Below are positions 42,957 to 51,962 of a stretch of DNA of 64,000 nt, one piece after another; position 1 is the stretch's first letter, and every line of letters begins with the position of its first letter. The notes under the pieces are model-generated. The model ran no database searches. It was not told the origin of the DNA and saw only the letters and a program-made list of their open reading frames with translations. The translations under genes and the position numbers were made by a program. Where the stretch lies: positions 1-64,000 of the forward strand of contig JAEWUO010000028.1 in the NCBI GenBank assembly GCA_023459335.1, read 5' to 3'. This DNA is from Bacillota bacterium. GTDB lineage: Bacteria; Bacillota; Clostridia; Christensenellales; CAG-138.

Positions 42957-44338
42957 GTGTGGCGCACCACCTCAAAGCGCTCCATCCGGCAGCGTTCGTA
43001 TTCGGGAATGCCGGCCTTGCGCTTTGCGATTTTTATCTGCTCCTCCACCGTATCCACGCCCTCGAGATTCGGCAGCAGCAGGCCTTTGCGGTAGCCGGAG
43101 ATCACGATGACGCCGTAGCGTTTGACATCCAGTTTGTCGGCGGAATCGATGCGCTCCGTCGGGCCCAGCACATCCACGCTGTAAGTCAGCCGGTCGAGCT
43201 CGTCCGGCTGAACAGGATCGAAGCGCGGATCCTCGCTGCAGGCGGAAACCGCGTTTTTCACGATTTCTTCCGCAACGCTTCCTGTTACGGCGTTGATGGT
43301 GCCGATACAGCCTCTGAGCTTTCCCGCAAGTTTGAGGGAGACGAATACGCCCGCGCGGCGACCCGTCAGTTCCGCAGGCAGTCCGTCCGGCAGCGGCGGC
43401 GTTTCTCCCGTGCGTACAAAAGCCTCCACCGTCAGCCGCGCAATGCGGACGAACTCATCCTCTTCCGCGCGTACGCCTGAAATCCGCTCGCGCTCCGCCT
43501 TCTGGACCAGTACGTCGAACACGCGGCTTTCGTCCGCACCCTCCGGTGTAAACGCCGCGACGGCGTACCCAACGCCGAACGGGCCTTCGTAACTGATCAG
43601 TTCGCTTTTCACGCGCATCCGGTCGAACGCCCCGGCTAGAATCCAAAATGTGCCGAGGCCGCACTCCGCCGCCTCTTCGCAGAGCGTCGCGTCCAACGTT
43701 AATAGCGAAAGAAAATCCCCTTTCGCCATCGCCGCGGTCGCCTGCCGGTCGAATTCCGGCCCGCTCGCGGAATAACCGTACGGCCCGCTTTCCAGCAGTT
43801 TATGCGATAGATCTCCGCTTGCGATGAGTACGACGTCCCGTTTGAGTTCTTCCGCCGTCTTTTTAATGCATTTTCCGAAGCGATAATGCGCGGCAGCGTC
43901 CAGTCCGGAGATGCCGATCCTCACAATTTCGCAGGGAAGATCCTTTTCAGCAAGGAATGTCAGCGGGATCAGCGTGCCGTGATCGAGCGCCTTGTCCCGT
44001 TCTCCTTTCGTGCCAGCGGGCAGGCCGGCGCGTTTTGCGTTCTGTTCCAGCGCGCGCACAAATTCTTCGTCATAAACCACGCTTACCTGCACCTGTTTCG
44101 CGCCGAAGCGGCCCAGATCGCCGCGCGCCTTCGCGCCGGGCGAGATATGGAAATAGTCCGCGTAACTCGTTGCGTGCGAGGAAACGACGACGAGTGTGTC
44201 CGGTTTCATCTGCCGCAGCCTTTTTGCAATCTCCCGGTACGCCTCGCTGGTCGCGCGGATCTCGCGTTCCTGCCCCTGCCCGATCTCCGGCAGGATGATG
44301 GGCGGGTGCGGCACAATCGCCGCCATTTGAACCGACAT
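42953..44338 (-). CDS. AmmeMemoRadiSam proteins B and A fused (MEMO1-like + AMMECR1)
   Basis: A 461-residue two-domain protein. Residues 1 to about 265 form a MEMO/LigB-like class III extradiol dioxygenase fold (PHPPIILPEIG, VVVSSHATSY, DHGTLIPL, ASGDLSHKL); in this fold several His residues near one cleft bind a metal. Residues about 285-455 are AMMECR1 (GVFVSLKLAGKLRGCIGT, AVSACSEDPRFDPVQPDEL, VISGYRKGLLLPNLEGVDTVEEQI). ATG 44338 is chosen because AGAGGG abuts the ATG at 44344 but lies 6 nt from 44338. It overlaps the radical SAM gene, so the three activities form one unit. Confidence 0.9.
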   Translation of the reverse strand: MSVQMAAIVPHPPIILPEIGQGQEREIRATSEAYREIAKRLRQMKPDTLVVVSSHATSYADYFHISPGAKARGDLGRFGAKQVQVSVVYDEEFVRALEQNAKRAGLPAGTKGERDKALDHGTLIPLTFLAEKDLPCEIVRIGISGLDAAAHYRFGKCIKKTAEELKRDVVLIASGDLSHKLLESGPYGYSASGPEFDRQATAAMAKGDFLSLLTLDATLCEEAAECGLGTFWILAGAFDRMRVKSELISYEGPFGVGYAVAAFTPEGADESRVFDVLVQKAERERISGVRAEEDEFVRIARLTVEAFVRTGETPPLPDGLPAELTGRRAGVFVSLKLAGKLRGCIGTINAVTGSVAEEIVKNAVSACSEDPRFDPVQPDELDRLTYSVDVLGPTERIDSADKLDVKRYGVIVISGYRKGLLLPNLEGVDTVEEQIKIAKRKAGIPEYERCRMERFEVVRHT

Positions 44339-44467
44339 GAACATCCCTCTGTTTCGGTTGGAATTTCGTATGTTTCATATTATATAGTCATTCGAACGAG
44401 CATATTCTAACACTTCAGGCGCAAGAGTGTCAAAAAGGCTGCGCAGGTTGATCCGGCGCAAACGGTT

Positions 44468-44497
44468 TTGTCAGGCACCGGAAAAATGTGCTAGAAT
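44468..44497 (+). promoter_or_regulatory. promoter for the M15 carboxypeptidase gene
   Basis: TTGTCA (44468-44473), 18-nt spacer, TAGAAT (44492-44497); about 25 nt of leader with an AAAGGA site precede the start. Confidence 0.6.
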
Positions 44498-44526
44498 AAG
44501 GAAAACGAGCGAAAGGAACAGACTGC

Positions 44527-45879
44527 GTGATGAAACGCCCCGAAAAGCAGAAGCGTCCGCTTCAGATGCGTGCCGCGGCAGTATTCGCGCTGCTGTTTGT
44601 CATCGCGCTCTGCGTGGCGTTTTTAGCCATCGTACTGCCGCTTCGCGCAAAGCTCTCTTCAGCGCCGCAGCCCGCGGCGGAAACGGCGACCCCCGCTCCG
44701 ACGCCGACCGTGGAACCAACCCCGTCGCCTACCCCGCGCGAACCTTCCGTGCTCACGTTTGACGAGAGCTCCGACAACCCCATGCCGAAGGAGAACAGCA
44801 GGCTGCCGCGCGGACAGGGTTATAAACTGCGCGGCACGGTGCAGTCCAACTACCCGCTGCTTTCCGTTTCGCTGGAGATCACCTGCGAGTTCAGCGAAAA
44901 CCTGCTCTATCCGTACGTGCAAACCGTTTCGTTTGATCCCGCGAAGTCCGTCTATTCCTATCCGCTGGACGACACGCTTACCAGCGAAGGCGTATCCCTC
45001 GATTCGCTCACGCAATTCTCCGCTCTGGGCGCGGGGATCCATACGATGAAGCTTTACGCGACCAGCGAAGGCCAGCCGATGCCGGAAGTGTTGTTCCAGA
45101 CGCGGTTTTATATTTTGTCCGATCAGTGGAAAAAGATCGGTTCGTCCGATTTCAGCAACGACAGTTATCATACCGCGATCAGCTTCTTTAAAAGCAGGGA
45201 CGCGTTCCTATACCGTTACCAATGGGTGGACGCAAGGTATATCGTCGCGGATCCCGACTGGGAGAACGAGTATATCATCTCTTATGAGTGCATCCCGGGA
45301 AAAGAGCCGTGGCGCATCCATAAAGCCGCGCTGCCTTACTATCAAGCCGCGTCGTACTACCTCAATAACGTTCACGTGCGCGTATCCGGCACGAACGAAG
45401 ATTCCGGTATCCTTCTTCTGCGCGATTTGATCGACACTTATAATGGAAGCTACTGCTCACGTTTCACCTCCGGCGAAAAGTACATCAGCCATCACGCGTT
45501 CGGCACCGCCACCGACGTTAACGGCGGGATGGGCGCGAACGACAACCTGAAGGATAACATCGCGCTGATCAACGATGAAGTGAAAAACAAGCTGGTCTAT
45601 AACGGCATCAAGAGCGAAAACGACGTTTTGTATTACGACTACACGTATTCCGGCGACTCGCTGCTCTGGGTGTATCAGAACATCCCTGAAACGGTGATCA
45701 ACTACCTGCTTTACGAACTGGCGTTTTACCGCGCGGGGTTCCAGTGGGGTCACTATTACGTAACCACGAGCGACGCCATGCACTTTACGCTGACGGACAA
45801 CATCCGTATCAGCCACGACGGCAACGCGGGTCTGCGAAAAGTGTATGAATATATCGAAGACTACACGAAGACGGAATAG
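44527..45879 (+). CDS. M15-family D-alanyl-D-alanine carboxypeptidase (VanY-like), membrane-anchored
   Basis: A 450-residue protein with an N-terminal membrane anchor (about residues 14-38), a Thr/Pro-rich wall-spanning linker (PTPTVEPTPSPTP), a middle domain, and a C-terminal M15 zinc peptidase with SHHAFGTATDVN (His and Asp ligands) and WGHYYVTTSDAMHF (catalytic Asp, His ligand). It should trim the last D-Ala from peptidoglycan stem peptides outside the cell. GTG 44527 (immediately followed by ATG 44530) is 9 nt after AAAGGA. It is a single-gene transcript with its own terminator. Confidence 0.85.
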   Translation: MMKRPEKQKRPLQMRAAAVFALLFVIALCVAFLAIVLPLRAKLSSAPQPAAETATPAPTPTVEPTPSPTPREPSVLTFDESSDNPMPKENSRLPRGQGYKLRGTVQSNYPLLSVSLEITCEFSENLLYPYVQTVSFDPAKSVYSYPLDDTLTSEGVSLDSLTQFSALGAGIHTMKLYATSEGQPMPEVLFQTRFYILSDQWKKIGSSDFSNDSYHTAISFFKSRDAFLYRYQWVDARYIVADPDWENEYIISYECIPGKEPWRIHKAALPYYQAASYYLNNVHVRVSGTNEDSGILLLRDLIDTYNGSYCSRFTSGEKYISHHAFGTATDVNGGMGANDNLKDNIALINDEVKNKLVYNGIKSENDVLYYDYTYSGDSLLWVYQNIPETVINYLLYELAFYRAGFQWGHYYVTTSDAMHFTLTDNIRISHDGNAGLRKVYEYIEDYTKTE

Positions 45880-45899
45880 CTTGCATCCTTTCTCGAATG

Positions 45900-45925
45900 A
45901 AAAGCGCTCGTAACGAGCGCTTTTC
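45900..45925 (+). terminator. terminator after the carboxypeptidase gene
   Basis: AGCGCTCG-TAA-CGAGCGCT hairpin flanked by A and T runs. Confidence 0.85.
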
Positions 45926-45982
45926 CGCTGTCCAGCTTCATATTTTTCTCGCCGGTCTTCGCCTGAACCGCGTGATCCAAAC

Positions 45983-46010
45983 AAAAGTCCACCTGTCAAG
46001 GTGGACTTTT
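45983..46010. terminator. terminator for ppdK
   Basis: AGTCCACC pairs with GGTGGACT, flanked by AAAA and TTTT; lies just beyond the ppdK stop on the minus strand and can work in both directions. Confidence 0.8.
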
Positions 46011-46017
46011 GATGCTT

Positions 46018-48648
46018 CTATTTCTTTTCGCCGATTTTCGCCTGCGCGGCGGCAAGTCGGGCAATTGGAACCCGGAACGGCGAGCAGGAAACGTAGTTCA
46101 GACCGACCTTGTGGCAGAACTCGATGCTCGAAGGATCTCCGCCGTGTTCACCGCAGATGCCGAGCTTGATGTCCTTGCGGACGCTCTTGCCCAGATCGAC
46201 GGCCATCTTGACGAGCTTGCCGACGCCTTCCTGATCGAGGCGGGCGAACGGGTCGGACTCGAAGATCTTCTTCTTATAATAATCGTCGAGGAACTTGCCC
46301 GAATCGTCGCGGCTGAATCCGAACGTCATCTGGCTTAAATCGTTCGTGCCGAAGCTGAAGAACTCCGCCTGCTCGGCAATCTTATCCGCGGTCAGTGCTG
46401 CGCGCGGAACCTCGATCATGGTGCCGACAAGGTACGGGATCACCATGCCGCGCTCTTCCATGACCTTTTTCGCGGTTTCGTCGACCACGTTCTTGACGTA
46501 TTCCAGTTCCTTCACTTCGCCGACGAGCGGAATCATGATTTCCGGAACGACCTCGATCCCCTCTTCCTTGCGGGTTTCGATGGCGGCTTCGATCACCGCG
46601 CGCGTCTGCATTTCGGCGATCTCCGGATACGTGACCGCAAGGCGGCAGCCGCGGTGGCCCAGCATGGGATTAAACTCATGCAGGCTCGCGACGGTCTGGC
46701 ACAGCGCTTCAAACGTCAGGTTCATTTCCTTCGCAAGCGCGCGGATATCCGCCTCCTCGGTCGGGAGGAATTCATGCAGCGGCGGGTCCAGGAAGCGGAT
46801 GGTGACCGGACGTCCGCCCATCGCTTTGTAGATACCCTTAAAATCGCCGCGCTGCATCGGAAGGAGTTTATTCAGCGCGCGTTTGCGGGATTCGACGTCC
46901 TTGCTCACGATCATCTCGCGCATCGCCGGAATTCGGCTCTCGTCGAAGAACATATGCTCCGTGCGGCACAGGCCGATGCCTTCCGCGCCGAACTTGACCG
47001 CAACCTCCGCGTCGTGCGGGGTATCCGCGTTCGTGCGCACATGGAGCGTGCGGCACTCGTCCGCCCACTGCATGATGGTCGCGAAATTTCCGGAAACCTG
47101 CGCCTCGACGGTCGGCAGTGCTTCGCCGTAGACGTTGCCGGTCGATCCGTCGAGGGAAAGCCAGTCGCCCTCCTTGAATGTTTTGCCGGATGCGAATACG
47201 AGCGACTTGTTCTTTTCGGAGATGGTCGCTTCGGAGCAGCCCGCTACGCAGCAGGTGCCCATGCCGCGGGCGACGACCGCCGCGTGGGAGGTCATGCCGC
47301 CGCGCGCGGTGAGGATGCCTTCGGAGGCATACATGCCCTCGATATCCTCCGGAGAGGTTTCGAGGCGAACAAGGATGACTTTTTCGCCTTTATTCGCCGC
47401 TTCCGCCGCGTCCGCGGCGGTGAAATAGACACGTCCGCAGGCCGCTCCGGGAGAGGCGGGCAGGCCGCTTGCGATCGGCACGGCTTTCTTAAGCGCCTTG
47501 GGTTCAAATGTGGGGTGGAGCAGCGCGTCAAGCGAACGCGGGTCGATCTTCATGAGCGCTTCTTCTTTGGTGATCATCCCTTCGTTCACGAGATCGCAGG
47601 CAATCTGGAGCGCTGCGGCGGCGGTGCGTTTGCCGTTGCGGGTCTGGAGCATGAAGAGCCTGCCGCGCTCGATGGTGAATTCCATATCCTGCATGTCGCG
47701 GTAATGCTGTTCGAGTTTTTCCGCGGTTTCGGCGAACTGTTGATACACCTCCGGCTGCGTGCTCTTGAGCTCGTCGATGGGGCACGGCGTACGGATGCCG
47801 GCCACGACATCCTCACCCTGCGCGTTCATCAGAAATTCACCGTATAATTTCTTTTCGCCGGTGGAGGGGTTGCGCGTAAACGCGACGCCGGTACCGCAGT
47901 CGTTGCCCATGTTTCCGAATACCATGCTCTGCACGTTGACGGCGGTGCCCCAGTCGGAGGGAATATCGTTTTTTCTTCTGTAGATGATGGCGCGGGGATT
48001 GTCCCAGCTGCGGAAGACGGCCTTGATGGCCTCCATGAGTTGTTCGCGCGGGTCCTGCGGGAATTCCGTCCCTTTCTCTTTCAGGTAAAGCGCTTTATAA
48101 CGTTTGACGACCTCTTTCAGGTTTTCCGCGTTGAGTTCGGTATCCTGCTTGCAGTTATTTTTGTGCTTTATTTCTTCGAATATCTCGTCGAACTTCGCTT
48201 TTTCCACTTCCATCACGACGTCCGAAAACATCTGGATGAAGCGGCGGTAGCTGTCAAAGGCGAAACGTTCGTTATTCGTCAGTTTCGCCAGGCCGACCAC
48301 GGTCAAATCGTTGAGGCCGAGGTTTAATATGGTGTCCATCATACCCGGCATGGACGCACGCGCGCCGGAGCGGACGGAGACGAGAAACGGGTTGGAGGGA
48401 TCGCCGAACTTCTTGCCGGCGCTTTTTTCCGTAATGGCAAGCGCCTTTTCGATCTGTTCGACGATTTCCGGCGCAATCGCTTTTTTGTCCTGATAATACC
48501 GCGTGCAGGCTTCCGTGGTCACGGTAAATCCGTGCGGCACCGGCAGACCGAGCACGGTCATTTCGGCGAGATTCGCGCCCTTGCCGCCGAGCAAGTTGCG
48601 CATCTGCGCGCTTCCTTCTTTAAAGAGATAAACGTATTTTTGTGACAA
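46018..48648 (-). CDS. ppdK: pyruvate, phosphate dikinase
   Basis: An 876-residue enzyme interconverting pyruvate, ATP and Pi with PEP, AMP and PPi; in anaerobes it often serves PPi-linked glycolysis or gluconeogenesis. The N-terminal ATP-grasp part starts with KYVYLFKEG and NLLGGKGANLAEM, the swivelling domain has the catalytic His in GGMTSHAAVVARGMG, and the C-terminal PEP domain ends with the ICGEHGGDP cysteine. The TTG at 48648 is taken as start: AAGGAGG lies 8 nt upstream and the resulting M-S-Q-K-Y N-terminus matches the family; the GTG at 48666 would overlap the SD. Confidence 0.96.
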   Translation of the reverse strand: MSQKYVYLFKEGSAQMRNLLGGKGANLAEMTVLGLPVPHGFTVTTEACTRYYQDKKAIAPEIVEQIEKALAITEKSAGKKFGDPSNPFLVSVRSGARASMPGMMDTILNLGLNDLTVVGLAKLTNNERFAFDSYRRFIQMFSDVVMEVEKAKFDEIFEEIKHKNNCKQDTELNAENLKEVVKRYKALYLKEKGTEFPQDPREQLMEAIKAVFRSWDNPRAIIYRRKNDIPSDWGTAVNVQSMVFGNMGNDCGTGVAFTRNPSTGEKKLYGEFLMNAQGEDVVAGIRTPCPIDELKSTQPEVYQQFAETAEKLEQHYRDMQDMEFTIERGRLFMLQTRNGKRTAAAALQIACDLVNEGMITKEEALMKIDPRSLDALLHPTFEPKALKKAVPIASGLPASPGAACGRVYFTAADAAEAANKGEKVILVRLETSPEDIEGMYASEGILTARGGMTSHAAVVARGMGTCCVAGCSEATISEKNKSLVFASGKTFKEGDWLSLDGSTGNVYGEALPTVEAQVSGNFATIMQWADECRTLHVRTNADTPHDAEVAVKFGAEGIGLCRTEHMFFDESRIPAMREMIVSKDVESRKRALNKLLPMQRGDFKGIYKAMGGRPVTIRFLDPPLHEFLPTEEADIRALAKEMNLTFEALCQTVASLHEFNPMLGHRGCRLAVTYPEIAEMQTRAVIEAAIETRKEEGIEVVPEIMIPLVGEVKELEYVKNVVDETAKKVMEERGMVIPYLVGTMIEVPRAALTADKIAEQAEFFSFGTNDLSQMTFGFSRDDSGKFLDDYYKKKIFESDPFARLDQEGVGKLVKMAVDLGKSVRKDIKLGICGEHGGDPSSIEFCHKVGLNYVSCSPFRVPIARLAAAQAKIGEKK

Positions 48649-48683
48649 AACCTCTTCCTCCTTCACTGTTCTAACAACTTTAA

Positions 48684-48712
48684 ATTATACCTTTTCACTC
48701 AAACCTGTGCAA
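48684..48712 (-). promoter_or_regulatory. promoter for ppdK
   Basis: On the minus strand TTGCAC (48707-48712), 17-nt spacer, perfect TATAAT (48684-48689). Confidence 0.8.
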
Positions 48713-48908
48713 GAAAAATCGCAAAACGCTTTTAAAAACGATGCTTTTATGCATGTCAATTTTTTATCTCAGTTATTGAATTTTTATATATATGATGTAA
48801 ATTGTTCGGATTTGCAGAATTTTTTTACTGTGCAGGGGATTTTAAATTCGCAGGAAATCCTGCATTTTCCCGGTCTCTCTTGCGTATCTCGTTTTCTCTG
48901 CATCGTAG
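48713..48908. other. AT-rich intergenic spacer upstream of ppdK
   Basis: No gene is supported. The stretch contains AT-rich tracts (for example around 48780-48800) and short imperfect repeats (GCAGGGG, GCAGGAA), with no ribosome-binding site linked to an open frame. Confidence 0.5.
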
Positions 48909-48944
48909 AAAAAAGCGGAGCCGCATATGCGGCTCCGCTTTTTT
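48909..48944. terminator. long perfect terminator hairpin after the prsA mini-operon
   Basis: AAGCGGAGCCGCAT and ATGCGGCTCCGCTT are fully complementary with A and T runs on either side; it ends the minus-strand prsA/small-protein transcript. Confidence 0.9.
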
Positions 48945-48950
48945 CGATCG

Positions 48951-49040
48951 CTAAAATATTGTGAATAGAATCGACGCAATCGTACCAAGTACCATCATGA
49001 TCGCAACGATCAAGCTGAAAACCCTCAGCCCTTTGCTCAT
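48951..49040 (-). CDS. 29-residue single-pass membrane mini-protein
   Basis: A short frame from ATG 49040 to TAG 48951 encodes 29 residues: a basic start (MSKGLR), then about 21 hydrophobic residues (VFSLIVAIMMVLG and onward) ending in FTIF. An AAGGAAGTG ribosome-binding site lies at a proper distance. It begins 15 nt after the prsA-like stop and is followed at once by a perfect terminator, so it belongs to that transcript. It resembles in size and plan the very short one-helix membrane proteins of Firmicutes (such as Prli42 or DUF4044 types), but I do not assert a family. Confidence 0.7.
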   Translation of the reverse strand: MSKGLRVFSLIVAIMMVLGTIASILFTIF

Positions 49041-49055
49041 GGAATCACTTCCTTA

Positions 49056-50183
49056 TCAGGAGATGCCGATGGAAGCATAGTTGTCGGGATACCGTGTTAC
49101 CAGAGTATCGTCCGCAACCCAGCCGTCTACGATATCGTTATAATACTTCTGCTGATAAGCCGCCTGCTCGTAGCTTTCAAACGCGGCCTGCACATCCGTA
49201 TAAGGGATCTCATGCGCGGGTTCCGTGGAAACGCGCTTGATGATATGCCAGCCGTAGTCGGACTGCACCGGATCGGAAACCTGTCCGTCCTCCGTCAGAG
49301 CGAGCGCCGCGGTTAAAAACGATTCAACATAGCTCGCGCCGTCGCCGACGAGATAGCCCGCCGCGTTTGCCGCGCTGTCCATGCCGGGATCCGAATTATA
49401 CTGCTTCAGCAGCGTTTCAAAGTCTTCACCTGAATCGAGTTCCTTCTTGATCATGCGCGCGGTCAGTTCGTCGGCCACCAGGATCTGGCGTACACGGAAG
49501 AACCCTGCGGGGACATAGACGGGCGGCGCGGTATAGCCGTATTGGGAATACGTTTCATAGGTGAAGTATTCGGAAGGCGTCTTATCGAAATAGGTCTTCT
49601 GGTTGGCGAGCTCTTCGTCGTACTTTGCTTTCAGCTCGTCCGCGCTCAGCGAAACGCCCTCCAGAAGCGCCGTGCGGTGCTTGCTTACAAGCGTTGAGTT
49701 TTCCGCATCCTCAAGCATGCTTGCCTGAAGCTTCTTGACCGTCGTTTTGTTTTGTACCAGCGCCTTGGTCAGCAGCGTCTTGGCATATGCCTGAATATTG
49801 CTGGCTCCCGCTTTCGTGGCCTGATCGACAAAATTCTGGACGGTGTCGTCATAATTCTTTTTCGCTGTTTCCTTGGCCGCCGCAATTTCATCGTCGGTCA
49901 GGGTGATGCCGGCTTTCTTTGCCTGGTAAATCTTCATCGTCGACGCAATCAGATTATCCAGAAGATAATCGCGGAACTGGACGACGCCGTCGTTTGTCGA
50001 CGTATCGTAGCCATAGGACGACGCGCTGCCGGAGCTGCTTGAATAGGAATTTTCAAGCTGGGTCACGGTGACCTGCATATCGCCGACCTGCGCCGCGACA
50101 GCCGGTTGCCCGCCGCAGCCAATCAGCGCGGACATCGCCAGCAGGATAGCCGCCGCCAGCGCAATCGATTTGTTGAGTTTCAT
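49056..50183 (-). CDS. PrsA/SurA-like peptidyl-prolyl isomerase lipoprotein
   Basis: A 375-residue exported foldase. The signal peptide ends with the lipobox ALIGC, predicting acylation at Cys 23. A helical SurA_N-like chaperone region (about residues 60-200) is followed by a parvulin rotamase domain at about 230-325 (VRQILVADELTA, GEDFETLLKQYNSDP, GYLVGDGASYVESF, VQSDYGWHIIKR). It would help fold secreted proteins outside the membrane. A consensus promoter lies upstream, and the 29-residue membrane protein is co-transcribed downstream. Confidence 0.9.
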   Translation of the reverse strand: MKLNKSIALAAAILLAMSALIGCGGQPAVAAQVGDMQVTVTQLENSYSSSSGSASSYGYDTSTNDGVVQFRDYLLDNLIASTMKIYQAKKAGITLTDDEIAAAKETAKKNYDDTVQNFVDQATKAGASNIQAYAKTLLTKALVQNKTTVKKLQASMLEDAENSTLVSKHRTALLEGVSLSADELKAKYDEELANQKTYFDKTPSEYFTYETYSQYGYTAPPVYVPAGFFRVRQILVADELTARMIKKELDSGEDFETLLKQYNSDPGMDSAANAAGYLVGDGASYVESFLTAALALTEDGQVSDPVQSDYGWHIIKRVSTEPAHEIPYTDVQAAFESYEQAAYQQKYYNDIVDGWVADDTLVTRYPDNYASIGIS

Positions 50184-50241
50184 GAACGTCCGTCTCCCTT
50201 ATTGTTGTTAAGTATCCCGAAAATAGCGTTGAAACGAGTGA

Positions 50242-50270
50242 ATTATACTCTTGGGCGCGGATATTGTCAA
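50242..50270 (-). promoter_or_regulatory. perfect consensus promoter for the prsA-like gene
   Basis: On the minus strand TTGACA (50265-50270), 17-nt spacer, TATAAT (50242-50247); about 50 nt of leader before the ATG. Confidence 0.85.
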
Positions 50271-50321
50271 TCAAAGCCGGCGGTGCGTCCCGCGCGTTTA
50301 AGACCGCCTGCGAAACTGTTT

Positions 50322-51188
50322 TTACGCAGGGAGTATCCGCAGGTAAGCGGCCATGCCGCCCGTATTTCCGTGATCACGCCGGTGGGAATACAGCCGCGGC
50401 GTCTCCATGGTGCATACGTCGAACAGTGAAATATGTTCCGCCGGAACGCCTGCGTCCATGAATTGTTTGCAGGCCACCATCCACAGATCTACATGCGGCC
50501 GCGCGCCCGCGCGTTCCAGTACGCAGGGGATCCCGGCATATTCCCGCGAGAACTCTTCGGCTACGTTTTGCCCGACCTCGAAACAATCCGGGCAGATCGA
50601 CGGCCCGATACTGACGATCAGATCCTTTGGATCGGTGCCAAAGCCGGCGGCCATCGTTTCGGCGACGCGCGCCCCGACGCGTCCGAGCGCGCCGCGCCAG
50701 CCCGCGTGTGCAAGGCCGATACAGCGGCGCACCGGATCGACGCAGAAAAACGCCATGCAGTCCGCGTGCCCCGTAATCAGCGTGACGGCGGGATCGTTCG
50801 TTACGATGCCGTCGCAGGGCGGCAGCGCGTCAATCAGGTATCCCCTGCCCGCATCCTTCGCGTCCACTTTTATGACGTTTGTTCCGTGCTCATAATTGTC
50901 CATGACCATGCTTTCAAACGGAATCTTTGCCGCGCGGCAGAAGATCCGATAGTTTTCCATTACGTTTTCCCGGTTTTCCGGTCTGGAAAAACTCAGGTTC
51001 AGGGAAGAGAAATATCCCTCGCTGACCCCGCCGCCGCGAGCGGTAAACCCATGGTCGAACCCGTCCAGCCGGTTCAGCGCAGGCGCGGAATAGAACCCCG
51101 CGCCTCCCGCGTAGCGAAACCTCGCGCCGCGGAATATCCGGGCATATTGCGAAAGAAACTTCAAATCCGCTGCGTTATTGTTTTCCAT
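50322..51188 (-). CDS. pgeF: PgeF/YfiH-type multicopper-oxidase-fold purine nucleoside phosphorylase
   Basis: A 288-residue protein of the YfiH/LACC1 (Cu-oxidase_4) family. The metal/catalytic residues are visible: ITGHADCMAFF (His, Cys) and GLAHAGWRGALG (His), with GPSICPDCFEVG later. Members act as purine nucleoside phosphorylases/adenosine deaminases on several nucleosides; E. coli PgeF is also implicated in keeping non-standard residues out of peptidoglycan. Length is near normal with an extra N-terminal segment. AAGGAAC precedes the ATG. It follows nrdR on the same strand but a terminator lies between them. Confidence 0.88.
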   Translation of the reverse strand: MENNNAADLKFLSQYARIFRGARFRYAGGAGFYSAPALNRLDGFDHGFTARGGGVSEGYFSSLNLSFSRPENRENVMENYRIFCRAAKIPFESMVMDNYEHGTNVIKVDAKDAGRGYLIDALPPCDGIVTNDPAVTLITGHADCMAFFCVDPVRRCIGLAHAGWRGALGRVGARVAETMAAGFGTDPKDLIVSIGPSICPDCFEVGQNVAEEFSREYAGIPCVLERAGARPHVDLWMVACKQFMDAGVPAEHISLFDVCTMETPRLYSHRRDHGNTGGMAAYLRILPA

Positions 51189-51213
51189 TTAGTTCCTTAA
51201 CTCCGCAACTCCG

Positions 51214-51236
51214 CAAAAAAGCGGCTTTCCGCCGCT
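51214..51236 (-). terminator. terminator downstream of nrdR
   Basis: On the minus strand AGCGGC-GGAAA-GCCGCT followed by TTTTT. Confidence 0.75.
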
Positions 51237-51311
51237 CATTTCCGCTGCGCGGATCCGTTCCGCCCGTCAGGCTCCGTATAAACCGAACCGCGGCGCTGAA
51301 TACGGTTTGAA

Positions 51312-51770
51312 TCAGTTCTTCTCATCCAGCAGATGCTGGAGTTCTTTCATGAATGTCTGCGTGTCTTTAAACTCGCGGTAGACGGACGCAAAGCGCACAT
51401 AGGCAACCTCATCCACGTCCTTGAGTTTTTTCATCACGATTTCCCCGATGTCCCGCGTGGTTACCTCGGAGGCGAGCGTGTTGAACACTTCTCTGCTGAT
51501 GTCCTCGACCAGCTTATCCTGCACATCCGCCGCGATAGGCCGCTTTTCGCATGCTTTGCGAACGCCCATGCGGATCTTTTCGGAGTCGAACGGTTCCCTT
51601 CTTCCGTCCCGCTTTACGACCATGATAGGAATCTCTTCGATTTTTTCATACGTCGTAAACCGCTTCCCGCAGTTGATGCATTCGCGTCTGCGGCGGATGG
51701 CGCTTCCGTCCTCCGTCGGGCGCGAGTCGATCACCTTGCTCTCGATGCTGGCGCAATATCTGCATTTCAT
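51312..51770 (-). CDS. nrdR: transcriptional repressor NrdR
   Basis: A 152-residue repressor of ribonucleotide reductase genes. The N-terminal zinc ribbon has CRYC and CINCGKRFTTYE; the ATP-cone domain follows (VVKRDGRREPFDSEKIRMGVRKAC). It senses ATP/dATP. ATG 51770 is chosen because AAGGAG lies 9 nt upstream and the product begins with the invariant MKCRYC; a longer frame adds 14 residues without support. Its targets (nrd operons) are not in this window. Confidence 0.96.
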   Translation of the reverse strand: MKCRYCASIESKVIDSRPTEDGSAIRRRRECINCGKRFTTYEKIEEIPIMVVKRDGRREPFDSEKIRMGVRKACEKRPIAADVQDKLVEDISREVFNTLASEVTTRDIGEIVMKKLKDVDEVAYVRFASVYREFKDTQTFMKELQHLLDEKN

Positions 51771-51913
51771 GGCGGTATGCTCCTTATTTGGTGCATTATA
51801 TGGAATAATCATACCATATCTATGGCATGATTGCCAATGATGAAATACAAATTTACAAAACCCGCGCGTCTAGGCGCCCGGCCGCAGCTTGCGCCATACA
51901 CCGCATGGAAAAT

Positions 51914-51946
51914 AAAAAACGAACCGCAATACGGTTCGCTTTTTTC
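51914..51946. terminator. terminator of rpsU
   Basis: CGAACCG and CGGTTCG stem flanked by AAAAAA and TTTTTT, just past the rpsU stop on the minus strand. Confidence 0.85.
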
Positions 51947-51962
51947 GGTTTTGATCCAGCGA

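Noticed and set aside
48707..48964. 85-codon plus-strand frame upstream of ppdK
   Set aside because: It runs through the ppdK promoter and the prsA terminator hairpin and lacks a start site.
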